DNA of 64,000 nt. It comes from Tetrastigma voinierianum (taxonomy: Eukaryota; Streptophyta; Magnoliopsida; Vitales; Vitaceae). The DNA is taken from contig JAEQBH010002187.1 of NCBI GenBank assembly GCA_016808115.1, forward strand, positions 124,001 through 188,000. The letters are read 5' to 3'. The notes under the pieces were generated by a model, which ran no database searches, was not told where the DNA came from, and saw nothing but the letters and a program-made list of their open reading frames with translations. This document shows, in pieces, positions 1 through 12,133 of the stretch. The stretch's first letter is position 1; each line of letters starts with the position of its first letter. The translations under genes and the position numbers were made by a program.

Positions 1-3000
1 GGTAAAGTATAAACATCAGAACCACATCACGTAGCAGTCCTCTGGGGGAATAAGAATAAAGAACAAGATTCTGACTATTTACTTATCAACAAAACATATT
101 AAATACGGAACTATCAAGAATAGGTCGCCTTTACCAAACACAAAATCATCTCTTGAAGCGCCCTCGTAAGATACCTCTGATCCATTTCACCACGCCAAGA
201 GTTCTTTCCCCGATCATTAGAATCAATTAATAAACTTTAACTCCAGAGTAATATTCCAACACTGATACAAAACCATGGGAGACATCAAAGAACCCATCCA
301 TTGTTATGGTGGAATTTTCTGCATCTCATTTTTCTCTTCATCACTGAGATACGACGAACCGTTTGAAGGCGGTCTGCAAGTGGATACTGAATGCAGCTGC
401 TTTATCCAGGCTAACCTTCTCAAGAACCTTTTTAATATAATTTTCTCAGACAACAAAAAAGATCGAAGATCAGTAACAATTCACCTCAGAATTTGCTATT
501 GACCAAATCCTTTCGCGCAAAGGCGATCATCAATTCTTAATAATCCTTATTAATTCGTCTATGAATCTTGACCCACAATGAGCATATCACTACATAAAGA
601 TAATGTATCATCCAGATATTTCTTCGCAAACACACAAGTGTCTGGGCGGTCTGAATACCCATGGTCAACATGAAGAACGAACTTAACAATACCCCGCAAG
701 CTGGTCAACCACATGCCTTCTCTTCCACTGTAAACTAACCCATCATTACCCCATCTATGAAACCTCGTGTTGCTCCATAAATTTCCTCTTCTAAGTCATC
801 ATGCAAAATGCGTCTTCAAGATCGTCGCTTCAACTTCTAAATCACAATATCAATATATCGCTACTAATCTATCAGTGATGATCTTCTCAATCTTTGAAAT
901 GAGTCTGCTCAAAACCAATCCTCTCCGACTTAAACCTTCGCCAACAATGTGTTCTCAATCGGCCGAGAATCGTTCTATCATCTTTCGTCAAGACCATTTA
1001 TTTTTTCAAAATTTCTTTGTGGTTTCACCAACTATAGTGATTCTCGCCGCAAAGACTTTACTTCCTTCACGCCTTGGCTTTATTCGCTTGTTCATGCTTC
1101 AAGACTTCTGATAAGTCCCTGCTCATCCCATCCAATATCATCACATACTCATTTCTGAAGAATATTTTCTGAGATACTGTTTTTCTTCCAGACCTTTACG
1201 CGGTCTCGTAGAATTCTCAGTATCGCCCCCAATCTCCGCTCAACGATCATCTACGCATCACTTCCCATGAGAAGTCCAGACTTCCTCACACACGCTTAAC
1301 ACAGGATCAAGAGATCTGCCAACAAGACGATTACGACACTCACCCACCAAGCTTTGTCAATCGCCTTCTCATAGTTTGATCTTCCGCGAAAACAATATCT
1401 CTGGCTCACAACTTTCTTGTCAACTAGATCATACAACCAGCCAACTCCTTCGGCGCCCACAGCCACAGCTATGCACCGCTGGTTTTCGACGCTTCACTTC
1501 TATTGTTTGAATGAAGAACAAAAGTTGGTAACCCACACCTCAAGATCAAGAGACTTTCTCTTCCTGTCCAACCCGCCGCAACATCACCATTCAACTAGAA
1601 CCCATGAGTATTATATTGATAAGATCGTCCACGTGCAATTTAGAATGTGAAACAAACATCTTACTCTCGAGAATGAATTAAATTCATTCTCTGCCTTAGT
1701 TCTGTTGAGGTGTCTTTTGCACTATGCTTTTCATGCGTCTTAGTGATTTGTGCAATCTTGATCAAATGGTCCAATACTCTTACCACCATTATCAAATGAT
1801 ACAACATTGTCTACGGTTTCTCTTTCAACATTGGCTTTGAAAATGCTTAAACACATCTAGAACTTGATCTTTAGTTTTTCGGTGTATAAGCCCCAGGCTT
1901 TTCTAGAGTGATCATCGATAAAAGTGACAAAGTATAAAACACCACCCAGGCTGTCTCAACCAAGGACCACATACATCGGAATGTACCAAATCTAGAACAG
2001 GATTTTCTAGATCTGATGTTTCTATGGAATGATGTTTTGTTTACCATGGAAACAATGAACCTGAGTTTTCAAAGGGCGTGCAGCACATCATTGGGAAGCT
2101 GTCTTTATGAATGAGAGCTTTGATCCTTTTCACTCATATGTCAGGCCTTCTATGCCATAGATCGGTGGATGGTCATTCTCTAAGGTAGTCTGACACCCAT
2201 GGATTTTTGCTTGCATAATTAACAAAGAAGACAAAGTCTTCTTTTCCTTTTTGCTCACTAGAGAACCTTGGAGCTTCCATTTTCCATCAACGAAATTGTT
2301 GTTGTAGCCTTTATCATCTAACTCGATTAAATTGGCGAGATATCGGGTACATGCCTCACATCTCTAGCGACAATATGCATGATATTTGTTTCAAGCAAAT
2401 GTCACCATTACCAACAATTTTGACACATCTTCATTTCCCATACGGACATTCCCAAATTCACCTTCTTGATGGAAGCCAAAGTCGACTAACGAGTAACATG
2501 AAATGGAAACTCTGGGACCTGACCTTAGACGATGAAATCGTCTGATATCTCTTAACCAATCTAAGTCTTCTTGTCATCACGGATAATCATAAGTTCACCA
2601 TCGGTAACTTCTGGTATATCATTTGTTTTTTATAAAAGATTTTTCTCTTTGTTTTGCTCCTTGAACTTGAGTTTTACACTCCCGCTTCATGTGCCCTTTC
2701 TTGTAATGATAATAGCACTCAACATCTTTCTTTGTCGAGCTTGAAACGACCTCTAGATTTAGCGCGGTTGTGCGGAGCCCTGCCTCTGCCTCTCCTCGGT
2801 TTCCATCACGAAGTGCCTCGGAGTGAAGAACCTGATGATTTTCTTCTTGTCTCTTCATTCCAACGGGTTCTTAGCAAACTCATTAGTACCACTCCCATCG
2901 AGTCTTGAGAGTTACTAGCAGCCACGAAGTTTCAAACTTTCGAGTGAACTAAGAGAGAGTAACAAAGCTTGCAGCTCATCATCAAAAATAATTTTTCATG

Positions 3001-3370
3001 GCGGCCAATTGCAGTTCGATAATCTCATTCAAATGCTTTGCGATAAGTACCCTCCTTATATTTAGAATTCACAAGCTTTGAAATAAAATGCTTTATTCTG
3101 ACGTGCTTTCTATCATAAAGACTCTCGATTTGGTGCAGACCATGTCTTGAATTTTGTAGAGCGTGATGAAAGACACTATCATCGATCCATTCTAAAGGTA
3201 AAGTGACTGACCTTCCAGTTTAGCTTTTTCCACTCCGTCATCTTTCATTTCTTCCGGTTTGCCACTATCACCCTCTGGGTCCATTTAAATCTTTACAAAA
3301 CAAAGGTCTTCCATTTAGTTTCCAGGTCTGATTTGTGCCATTGAAACTAACCATCCTTGGCGTTGCGAGT
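1..3370 (-). mobile_element. Degraded Ty1/copia retrotransposon, gag to RNase H, cut by the window edge
   Basis: Read on the minus strand, the copia domains come in order. A gag starts near 3370. A degenerate zinc knuckle lies near 2710 and a GAG-pre-integrase motif (LWHRR) near 2160. An integrase start resembling DLVHSDVCGPW lies near 1970, followed by an F-I-D-D-like segment near 1915. RT remnants follow: LEEEIY near 790, then DDMLIVGQD-like sequence near 590. A segment resembling the RT/RNase H region (EKNEMQKIP, GSLM) lies near 330-270. Every domain is broken by stops and small indels, so nothing is translatable over its length. The element must continue left of position 1. I could not define its 5' LTR. 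The short plus-strand reading frames between 275 and 1650 are shadows of this element. The copia assignment is firm; the lineage (Tork-like) is a guess. Confidence 0.75.
2619..3370 (-). pseudogene. copia gag remnant with broken zinc knuckle
   Basis: The minus-strand reading begins with a segment resembling MVSFNGTN, then EEWKKLNRK-like and NKAFLIRKLVNLKYK-like segments typical of the UBN2 gag of plant copia elements. It ends with a CCHC-type knuckle at about 2700-2740 reading CYYHYKKGHMKREC. The second Cys of the usual C-X2-C-X4-H-X4-C is replaced by His, so the knuckle should not bind zinc normally. The last 79 codons (2858-2619) are open; upstream the frame shifts and contains stops. In intact elements this protein forms the cytoplasmic particle that packages the RNA. 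Confidence 0.65.
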
Positions 3371-4225
3371 CCATAATTCACACATACCGTGTCATAATGA
3401 ATGAAGCAAGATTAACCAAATGCTCACGATGCGGATATTTAGAGGAAAAATAGGCTTTCCCACAAGTGTAAATCAATGGAAGCAATATGACATAAAATAA
3501 AATAACGAGAAGAAATAAATGAGCACACCTTAAAGATTTGCGTGGTTCCCTCGGAAAATAACTTGAGGTACTTCCACGGCTGACGGGCGGGGTTGATTTT
3601 TCCACTATCACGAGAGTTTACAAAGTGGCGAAAAAGGCATAAGAAGCCTTATAAACACATAGGTGTAAATCAAAGAGGAAAATACCTCACAAAAAAATGA
3701 ACCAAATCTCCAAGAACAAACCATAGAAACCCCGAATATCCAAGGAAGAAGCGTTACTCACTTGAAGAACAAACTTACTTGTTTGTAGCACCAAAATGGA
3801 GAAGAAGAAAGGCTGAATTTTCTTGAATCAAAGGCGCGAATGCCTTCTTACGAGCTGACCAAAATGATATATCACAAAAAAAAAAAATGCCACAAAAACC
3901 TTTTCTTTCCTTGAAGATTCAAACCAATACCAAGAGGTATGCCACTATGAACCAGTCTGGATATGCTAAGAGTCATGCATGAAACAAGTCTTGGATATGC
4001 GAGAGTCATGCATGAGCAGAAGTTGCAATAAATAGCAAAACCATATTTAGCAAATTGATGAGTCCCCTGAGGAAGCCCGACATTACCGGCATATGAAGTG
4101 ATGTCGGCCATTATACAAGGAAATCATGTGACCTATGAAAGCTTTGCTCATGCACATTTTTACAAACCAGCTTTGCAGGTATCCCCTTTATGCCCATTAT
4201 GAGTTGCAACTCTAACATCTCTGAG
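3371..4225. other. No recognisable gene; probably LTR/leader of neighbouring copia remnants
   Basis: This stretch lies between the gag start of the minus-strand copia remnant and the protease of a plus-strand copia fragment. Only short open frames occur (for example 3872-4111 and 4111-4293 on the minus strand) and they resemble no family. A short poly(A) run lies near 3880. By position it should hold the LTR or leader of one or both elements, but I could not find paired LTR ends or a primer-binding site. Confidence 0.4.
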
Positions 4226-5109
4226 TTGCCATCAGAGAAGGGAACTTGGATAATTGATGCAAGAGCCTCTAACCACATGTGCAATGGCTTCACCCTCCTT
4301 CTTGATGTTAACCATGTTTATCCACTCTACTTTGTATCTTGCACTGAAGGAGTACTCACCTAGTTCACAAGATTGGTTCAGTGATTCTCTCACAACACAT
4401 ATTTCTCACCAATGTTCTCTACTTCCCAACTTCAAATTCAATTTGTTGTTGGTTCATAACCTCTGTCTATCAACTAATGTTTGCGTTAATTTTACTTCAT
4501 CTTCTTGCTCTCTGCAAGAGCCGAATACTGAAGAAGTCCTAGGTGTGGGCAAGGTCCGTGGTACTTTATATGTCTTTGATCAAGCCTTCTTTGCAAACAA
4601 CCCTCGTACTCTAGCAGCATTGCATGTGGACATGTCCCCAACCAGCCATTCTATTTTTTTCAATGTGTCGTGAATTAAAATTTGAAATATCAGGCATCGA
4701 CGCTCCTGGACATGCCTTTAACCGAACTTTAAAACATATCTTATTTGCTGCATTTACTCATCTGCAACGAGGTTTATCCCATAAACAATTTTGTCAGTTT
4801 TTCCTAGTTCAATTCATACACACACCATTTGAACTAATACATGTTGATCTTTGGAGGCCTTATAATCATGAATGTGGCAGTGGTGCCCGCTTTATGGTTA
4901 CTATTGTCGATGATTTTAGTCGTGCAACTTGGACTTTCCTCATTTCACATAAATCCCAGACCTTAGGCATCCTCACAAAGTTTATCAAAATGGTTTCTAT
5001 TTATTTCCATACCAATATTCAAACAATACGATCTGACAATGAGACTGAATTTTGTAATAATGCCTTCAAAACCCTCCTTGACCATCATGGCATTATTGAT
5101 TCGCATACA
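4226..5109 (+). mobile_element. Truncated Ty1/copia fragment: protease, pre-integrase, integrase core
   Basis: Near 4243 the sequence reads TWIIDARASNHM where a copia protease has an IDSGASDHM-like motif. The catalytic D-S-G has become D-A-R, so the protease is dead. Downstream come NFKFNLL near 4430 and LGVGKVRGTLYVFDQ near 4540. The integrase core follows at about 4815-5109, with FELIHVDLW, TIVDDFSRATWTF and IRSDNETEF, so the first two catalytic aspartates are visible. The similarity stops right after DHHGIIDSH, before the region of the third acidic residue. Frames shift between segments. No LTRs belong to this fragment; it is a truncated relic abutting Athila-like sequence. Confidence 0.8.
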
Positions 5110-6967
5110 GTAGGGTATCTAGAATCAACAAAATTTATTAGTTTGAACCCAATGGAACATCTAAAGGGAGCAAAGACACCAAGACCCAAAGTGGGAGGAA
5201 ACCCTAATGCATATAGGTCTATGAGGATTACATAACCCTCCACTCGTGAGTGCACCTCCTGTATTGTGCTCTAACTAATGTACCATGGTAGTTCTACAAC
5301 CCTAGTTGGGGGAACCACCAAATTTCTCATGGAGTCCAAGACCTCCACACACGCACCTCCCGCTCCATTATGCTTCAACTCACCCACCACACAACCACCA
5401 CGCTAACCCTTCACTGAGCAAGCAATACTAAATGTGAGCAAATTGGTGGGTACTTTTATAGAGGAGCAGAAAGTGGTGAATGTCCAAGCAAATAAGAGAA
5501 TTGATACTGTGGAGAGCACCTTAAATAAGAAATTAGATGGGTTCTAGAGCGAAAATGCTCAAAAATTTGACAACCTGCATTACTCCATTTCAAGGCTCAT
5601 CAATCAGCAGCATGTTCATATAGAGAAGAGAACTGTGAGGAAGAGTGCCGATCGACACCATTGGGTGAACAGCTCAACCAAGAAGAGCCTTCCGTGGATG
5701 CCAGCGTAAAACTTCTAAGGAATTGCAGGATGCCCCAAAATTATGTGTTGTCCATGGGCCATGGAGGAGAAAAGAAGAAATCATTCCCTTGTTGACTGAG
5801 GAAGGCAGTGGAAAGGAAGCAGTGGAAGAGCCCTAAAAGCTTATTCTTAAACAATTTCCCACAAAATTGAATCCTAGTGCCACTGCCCAAGCCACCAACA
5901 ACCCTCGCCAAAGAACACCTCCTCGACTCCATTGCACATCCCGGCCTACACCTGCAAAGACATTCGAGCAATTAAACACCTATCTGTTAAGGCCATCCCA
6001 TCTGCACTGCCTACGCAAAACTTTAGGAAGTTAGTGGCCTCTGTTCAAACTTTCGCCACTACATCACAGACATTGACAGTTGCTCATATTGCATGACACA
6101 ACGAATGACTCATACCGAAACCATCTTGGTTCAGATTTGGAGCACCTGGACCTCATTAATTACACCAACTCCATTAGTTCCAGCAGCCTCCAAAGGCTTG
6201 AGAAATGGGTTTGGGACTCACTTCTAATTCTTGTTTTGGATTTTTTTGGTTTTATTTTATTTTGATTTATTTAATTTTTCTCTTTATATTTCCTCTAATT
6301 TTAACTTAATCCTTGTTTTTAACTTATTTTTCATTTTCTTGCATTTTTTTTAAATTTTTCCTAGCTTATTTTTTGAGGTTTGTGCTTAATTTCTATAGCA
6401 GGAAGGAGAAGGTCAAGGCATGAAGAATCCAGTTACAGTGCAGAGCACCCAAGCCAGAAGAAAAGAGGAGCATAATGGAAGCTGTGCACCTTGGCAATTT
6501 CGCTAGGGTTGCGAAATTTCGCAGGGTTGCGAAATTTCGTAGCCTACACATTGTTCATGTTGATTTTGACTTTTTGACTTTTTTGTCATTTTTTTGGATT
6601 TCTTCCCGATTTGTCCCCCTGTAATAGTTTTTGCTTTTGTTATTTTGGTAATTTGTAATGGGGTTTGGCTATAAAAGCCCTCAAACAAGACAATGTGGGG
6701 AGACTTTTTACTTTGTATAGATTTTTGCATTCTTCTGCTGCTCTTCTTCTTCTAATGCTTTCTGATTTGTAGCTATGAGTGGAACTTGGATTCTCCATGG
6801 TTGAGTTGATTCACTGTCCTCAAGATATATAGCCCCTAAAACAACCAAACTTGCTACAAATTTTGATTAGTAGCCTTGCTAGGTCCTTAACATTCCAATT
6901 GGGTTAATTATGACGATTACTACACAAAAAATGCTCAAAACATGTATTAATAAGGGTAAAATAACAC
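5110..6967 (+). mobile_element. Athila-like gypsy debris: gag C-terminal segment and LTR-like region
   Basis: At about 5430-5650 the plus strand reads as NVSKLVGTFIEEQK, RIDTVESTLNKKLDG and a FDNLHYSISRL segment, a coiled-coil-like pattern I associate with the gag C-terminus of Athila elements, with one in-frame stop. From about 6230 the sequence becomes T-rich, then carries a tandem motif around GCGAAATTTCGC (6497-6540) and a TATA-like box TATAAAAG near 6670, as expected of an Athila-type LTR promoter. I could not define its ends. The assignment rests on recalled family resemblance. Confidence 0.5.
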
Positions 6968-8842
6968 TGTGACACCCCTATCCCGGGGGTCCCATTGACA
7001 ACCCGTTGACCTGCGGAAACCTGTGGATATCGGGTGTCCCGATATCATACTCATTTGTCCCATTATCGGCACCTATTACCGCATTGCCAATTCATAAATA
7101 TAAAAAAATATACGATGCATCATTAATCATCACCTTATAGTCCTTACAAAACCGGACATTTTATCCAAAATGTTATTGTAATAACCGAATAGGCCACAGT
7201 CCGACCTATTTCACAACTGAGCTCCCATACCAGTTACCTCCCCCATGCATACCGGGTACAAGCCACACGGTATGGAAAACCCGAAAATTTTCCTACAAGG
7301 GTTACTCCCCACCTAAAATGCACATGCAATGGTATATAAACATCAATTATATTTCATATAATTTATGCAACACTATATGAAATATTCCGTGTCATGCATG
7401 TTATGAGACTCCTCATGCCCACAACCCGAGTCCCGACCGACTCCCTCACACATGCCTATGCCAAGTGTGACAACCGTCACTGGTAGTACCAATGACACAC
7501 ATATACCGAGCCCTACCTGGCCAATTAGTACCCAATCCAATCGCTTAACGCAAGAACTAACTCGAGTCAATCTCGACTCTATCACACAACTCCTGAGTCT
7601 ATGATAACCATAATCGCACATTGGGCAATAACTTTCAGATCACACCGCTGCCCTCACACCCACGCTCGTGCTTTCAATTCGAAGTTAACGGTCCCTTCGC
7701 TTCACCCAACACACATTAATTATATTTCACTTTTTATGTTTAAACCATGAGACATTGATTGAACGTCGTCCAAAGTACTAGCTCACTACCCATTCATCAA
7801 CACTGATGATGGATGACCATACCCATGCCCACACACCCAACATAATGCGATGTCCCTGTGCATATGCAATGCTAATGCCATTGCAAGTTCTCATGTTACA
7901 TGTATGATGCACACTACATGAACATTAATACCCCATGGATAATTATAATTGATACATATAATTTACCTCCATGCTCTACCCATGCTAATACATCATTCAG
8001 CATATATCAACATGTTATTCTCTCATAGCATGTTATTCACATAAGCCATAACATACAACAAGGTCACAATCTTGGACCCATCAAACAGGGTACCTCACGT
8101 CCCTTCACAACATGCACCAGTTTGGTTCCATGTATCCATAAATCATTCCATGACTAAAAAAATTATGTAGTTCAACCTTCCTTAGGTTAACTCATGACAA
8201 TTCCTACCCAATACAATAGCCTACAACATGCCATGCAATGGTCATGTCAAAACCCAACTATTTACATCGACACAACCAAGCAGCCTACACACTTGGTGAA
8301 AAACATAGGTTTTAAGTAAGGTTATGATCACCTAATACCCTCCAAATTCACATGGATGGAATCTCGACTCAATGGGCTTTCCATAGAGTCTAAGAACACC
8401 TGAAACGAAGTTCGGACGAAGAACTTATGGCCATCCGAAGTTGGAGGCCAACAATCAGAAAAATGACAATTTTTTGTTCTATTTCGGGCCGCCAGACACC
8501 ATATTGCGTCGTCTAATTTTGGATGAATTTCTGAGCCTTAAGGGTTTGGAATTTGGATATACCTATTTCAAGGAGATATGTTCTCCTATAAGTCTATTTT
8601 ACCCAGAAATTTGAATCACTCAATTTGGATAAGTGATGACCAAGTTATGGCCAAAACACAGTCATGGGTTCGAAGGGGAAAACTGGACAACACCTCCCGG
8701 AATCAAAACCCACCTCAAAACCCGTCATGAACGATCCAAAAACCAGACACAACAAAGTTCAACATGCATTTTCCAGCAGTCCTGAACCAAAACCGGTTCG
8801 GATACCGACCTTCAAAACCCGATCTTGGATTGTCCGAAAAAC

Positions 8843-11206
8843 TGTAACACCTTGAAATATACCCTAGTTGTTTTCAAATATGCTTAGGTATTTTCAGGAG
8901 GTATAAATTCCAGTTTTCAGAATTAAATGTGAAAAATGGAAATTTAAAACCTTAAAATTGTATAAGACTTAAGGACAAAATCGTAATTTGTCCAAAAGGC
9001 ATTAAAGACATGGATTAATAAGATTAGAGGGCCAAAATAAAATAATAGGGAAATTGAAATACAAATGGTCAAGAGTCGAGGACTAAAAGGCATTTAAATG
9101 AAACTTTATAATAGGAGGAGGAGACCGCCAAAAATAACTCATTTTTGGTCTCCAAACAAGGAAGCTTACTGGAAGAAGAGGAGGAGGAAGGAGAAGAAAA
9201 GGAAGAAAGGGGGAAATCAAGCCAAGGTATGGATCTTTTGGAGTTCGAAAGGAATCGTATGATTTTGGTAGGATTTTTCAGACTCCAACCACTCGTATGG
9301 ATTGCTGTGGTTTTCTTTGGAGATTTAATCGTCTTTTTCTAGCTCGTTAGAAATACATCCTAACTCTAGATTTAAGGGAAGTTTGTTGAAAATCCCTAGT
9401 TGATAATAATTAAGGTAACTTTCAATTCCAAGGTTTTGTAAAGTTTAGCACTGGTATGAATCCTGGATTCTTTGGCTAATAAAGGTGTTTCAGGAGTTGT
9501 TTTCTGAGGGATTTCACAAGTTAATTTTTGATAAAGAATGAACAGAAGAGAAGTATGAAGAAAAAAGTGTATGAAAATGGTGAATTCGCCATTTCAAGGT
9601 GATTCGAACCTAAGACTCTGGGCATCTCTTCGGGAGTGGCACCGTGACTCGCTTGATGCAAGAGGCAAACTAAGACCAAGATCGTCCCAATCTGCACTGT
9701 ACCGCCTCTAGTCCAACTCCACCAGATCACCGTAGCGTACCGGCACCGATGGCCCCTGAGCCCCTGCTTTTGTCAAGCTACGTATTTAAGCTAAAAATCG
9801 CGATACCTAAGTATAGAAAAAATATGAAATTATGTAACGACACCGCCACTCTACGGTTCGCTCTACAGTTAGATGAGAGCAAAGTTCATGCCTAAAAAAT
9901 AAAGATGGGAAGTTTCTGAATACATATAATCGTAGGAATGCCTAAGACCAAGTATTAAATGACACGCTCACACGACGCAAGTGTGCACGCCTCTCGATCG
10001 CACTTCGTACTCGCCGATTAGTGCCACGACACCCCGACAATACTCTGCATCCGATTAGTACTTTGGTACTCGATTAGTGCCAAGACTCCCGATTAGTGCT
10101 TCACACGACACCCGATTAGTACTTCCTGATCCCGAATAGCATTTCTAGATCTCCGATTAGTCCCACGGCACTCCCCGATTAGTGCTCACGACACTCCCGA
10201 TTAGTACTTCGCAGACTCGATTAGTACAGATTCGATGAAAAGCACAAGACTTTGATTAGTGCTCGCTACGACACTCCGATTAGTACTTCAGACTCGATTA
10301 GCACGCCAGACCCTAATTAGTACTTTGGTACTCCCGATTAGTGCTACGACTCCTGACAGTACTTCCTGAGATTCCCGAATAGTGCTACCGACACTCCTAA
10401 TTAGTCTTAAAAGATTCCCGATTAGTGCTACGACACTCGCTCGCTGCTCCTAAGACTTCGTTTCAGGCTACTAAGACTTCCTCGTCCTATAGTACTTCTG
10501 AGTTTTCGTGTGGTGTCTTACTTATTTATTAGCACCGTCTAAATCATTCCCACAATTATATAAAAATAACTCCAATGATGAATAAGAGCAAAAATGTATC
10601 ATTCTCGATCCGTAATACCTACTGCATTTCGAATAAGAATAAGTTCCTGTGACTCTAATGAGATTCGAATATCATTACAAGTCCGTTATGCTATTATTTC
10701 GAATAAGCATCAAGTTCGTGAATCCTAAGGAGATCCAAAATCGTTATAAGCATAAGTACTTTATAAGTCCAATATGAAACACACCGGTATCCGTTATCTA
10801 TACGCGACAGAATCTCACTATATGCATATTACCTATGCTTCCCACTAAGCCGCAAAGCCGCACGAAGTTTTTAATCCGTAAAAACGTAAGAAAGAGACAA
10901 CAATATTCCGCATTCATTCGCCAACACACGTTAGGGTTCATCACCGTAGGTTCTCAAGGCCTGATCAAGAAACAAATATATAGTTTTTGGAATTGTAAAT
11001 GGGACCTCAAGATCAGATATAGATCAGAACACCACTACTGGTAGGTTTATTTTCGACTTTTTTTTATATGATATGTCGATATAGTTATAAGACTTGATAT
11101 ACTCAATGTCTCGATAAAGTGGTGTAAAGAGTCCCGCTTTATGGGCTCGCACTTAACTCGCTTTGATCCCGCCACCCAAGTTGGACCCGGAATCTGGGGC
11201 GTGACA
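8843..11206 (+). mobile_element. Solo LTR of a gypsy (Tekay/Del-like) element with perfect 5-bp TSD
   Basis: The insert begins TGTAACACC at 8843 and ends GGCGTGACA at 11206, 2364 bp. It is flanked by the identical 5-mer AAAAC at 8838-8842 and 11207-11211, the expected target-site duplication of an LTR element. There is no gag-pol, so it most simply reflects unequal recombination between the two LTRs of a full element. It sits inside the older LTR at 6968-12133, whose sequence resumes after the duplication. It contains a 20-bp-class tandem array. Short open frames such as 8664-8855, 9145-9342 and 10835-11044 have no family resemblance. Confidence 0.9.
10014..10450 (+). repeat. Tandem array around CGATTAGTGCTACGACACT inside the solo LTR
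   Basis: The core CGATTAGT recurs roughly every 18-30 bp, followed by GC or AC and then a CGACAC- or TTCGAGAC-like spacer. I count roughly 18-20 degenerate copies. Copies differ by substitutions and small indels, so the period is not constant. It is probably an LTR-internal minisatellite. It could also be a cluster of protein-binding sites in the LTR promoter region, but nothing in the sequence proves that. Confidence 0.75.
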
Positions 11207-11459
11207 AAAACAAATTTCATACTTTCTCACCATTTAGCTGTCCCATCATTCAGACTAAATCACACTACGCATCCGCCCCCTCGAAAACAACCCATACCAT
11301 TATATGGCCTTTAGGCTAAAAATAAACCGAGTAGGAAAATTCTTTACCTTATAAAGTTTGTCAAAACTCTAAGTTTTTGGTGTCCACACGTAGATCGCGT
11401 TGTGTGTACCAACTTTAGTACTCGAACCGTCGAGCTTCGACCGTCAAAGCACCGGGAAA

Positions 11460-11705
11460 TCCTCCATTTTCCCTTTTCTCCTTTCCTTCCCTTTTCCTTT
11501 CCCTTTCTCCTTTCTTTCTCTACGAATTCTTTTTGCTCTTTCTTTTCATTATTTTTCTTCCCCTGTTTTCTTTTATTCCTTTTTCTCATTTCATTTTCTC
11601 CTCGCTTTCTTTTCCTTTCTCATGGATTCTTTCTCCTCCTCCTTTCTTTTGTTTCCTTTTCCTCCTTTCTATTTTACTTTCTTTTTATCTTTCTTTTCTT
11701 CGATT
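11460..11705 (+). repeat. Pyrimidine-rich low-complexity tract
   Basis: About 240 bp made almost wholly of C and T (TTTCCTTTTC-type runs), inside the resumed part of the 3' LTR. Because it has few stops, it creates three overlapping plus-strand open frames (11400-11918, 11402-11782, 11533-12060) of 126-175 codons made of F, S, L and P. These are composition artefacts, not genes. On the strand of the LTR the tract is purine-rich. Confidence 0.8.
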
Positions 11706-12133
11706 TGGACCGATTCTTTCAATGGAGGAAACTTCCTTGGTCAAACCTCACAATTTCTTATTTTCCAAATTCCCTTTTATGACATCATCACCCACATGGC
11801 TCAATGTGAGCCATGGGATCATTTCCCACACATGGCTAATTGTGAGTCATTCCTTCAAGTGGACCACATGGCTCTTGCCAAGTGTCACTCTCTTAGGGTG
11901 CCATATGGCATTCCCTAACCACACCATGTGTCATCCGACACCCTACGCCTCGAAAAACGTGAAATTTCTACTATCTCGGAATTCGATGAAATTCAACGTG
12001 GTAGCTAGATTTCGTGAGACGAATTCAACGGTAAAATCTGTTTTGTCATCCGAGATCTAAAAAATTCCAATTTTTCTACCGAAATTACTATTTTACCATT
12101 TTTTAGAAAATTTGAATTTTTCAGGGTTTCACA

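Larger units (their letters stand above)
6968..12133 (-). mobile_element. 3' LTR of a Tekay-like gypsy element, split by a solo LTR
   Basis: On the minus strand this LTR starts TGTGAAACCC at 12133 and ends GGGTGTCACA at 6968. Its first 1131 bp in plus coordinates (6968-8098) match 12960-14130 closely, with scattered indels; that second copy is the other LTR of the same element. A solo LTR of a different family (8843-11206) splits it. Without the insert and one duplication copy the LTR would be about 2.8 kb, a usual size for Tekay/Del LTRs. Outside the right end (12134-12147) lies a purine-rich tract on the minus strand, the polypurine tract, next to sequence resembling the pol C-terminus. Confidence 0.75.

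Noticed and set aside
10014..10450. CRISPR-like repeat spacing in the CGATTAGT array
   Set aside because: Repeats are short, degenerate and unevenly spaced, spacers resemble each other, and this is plant LTR DNA without cas genes.
11400..12060. Three overlapping plus-strand frames of 126-175 codons
   Set aside because: They arise from a pyrimidine-rich tract within an LTR and are composed mainly of F, S, L and P; no domain is visible.
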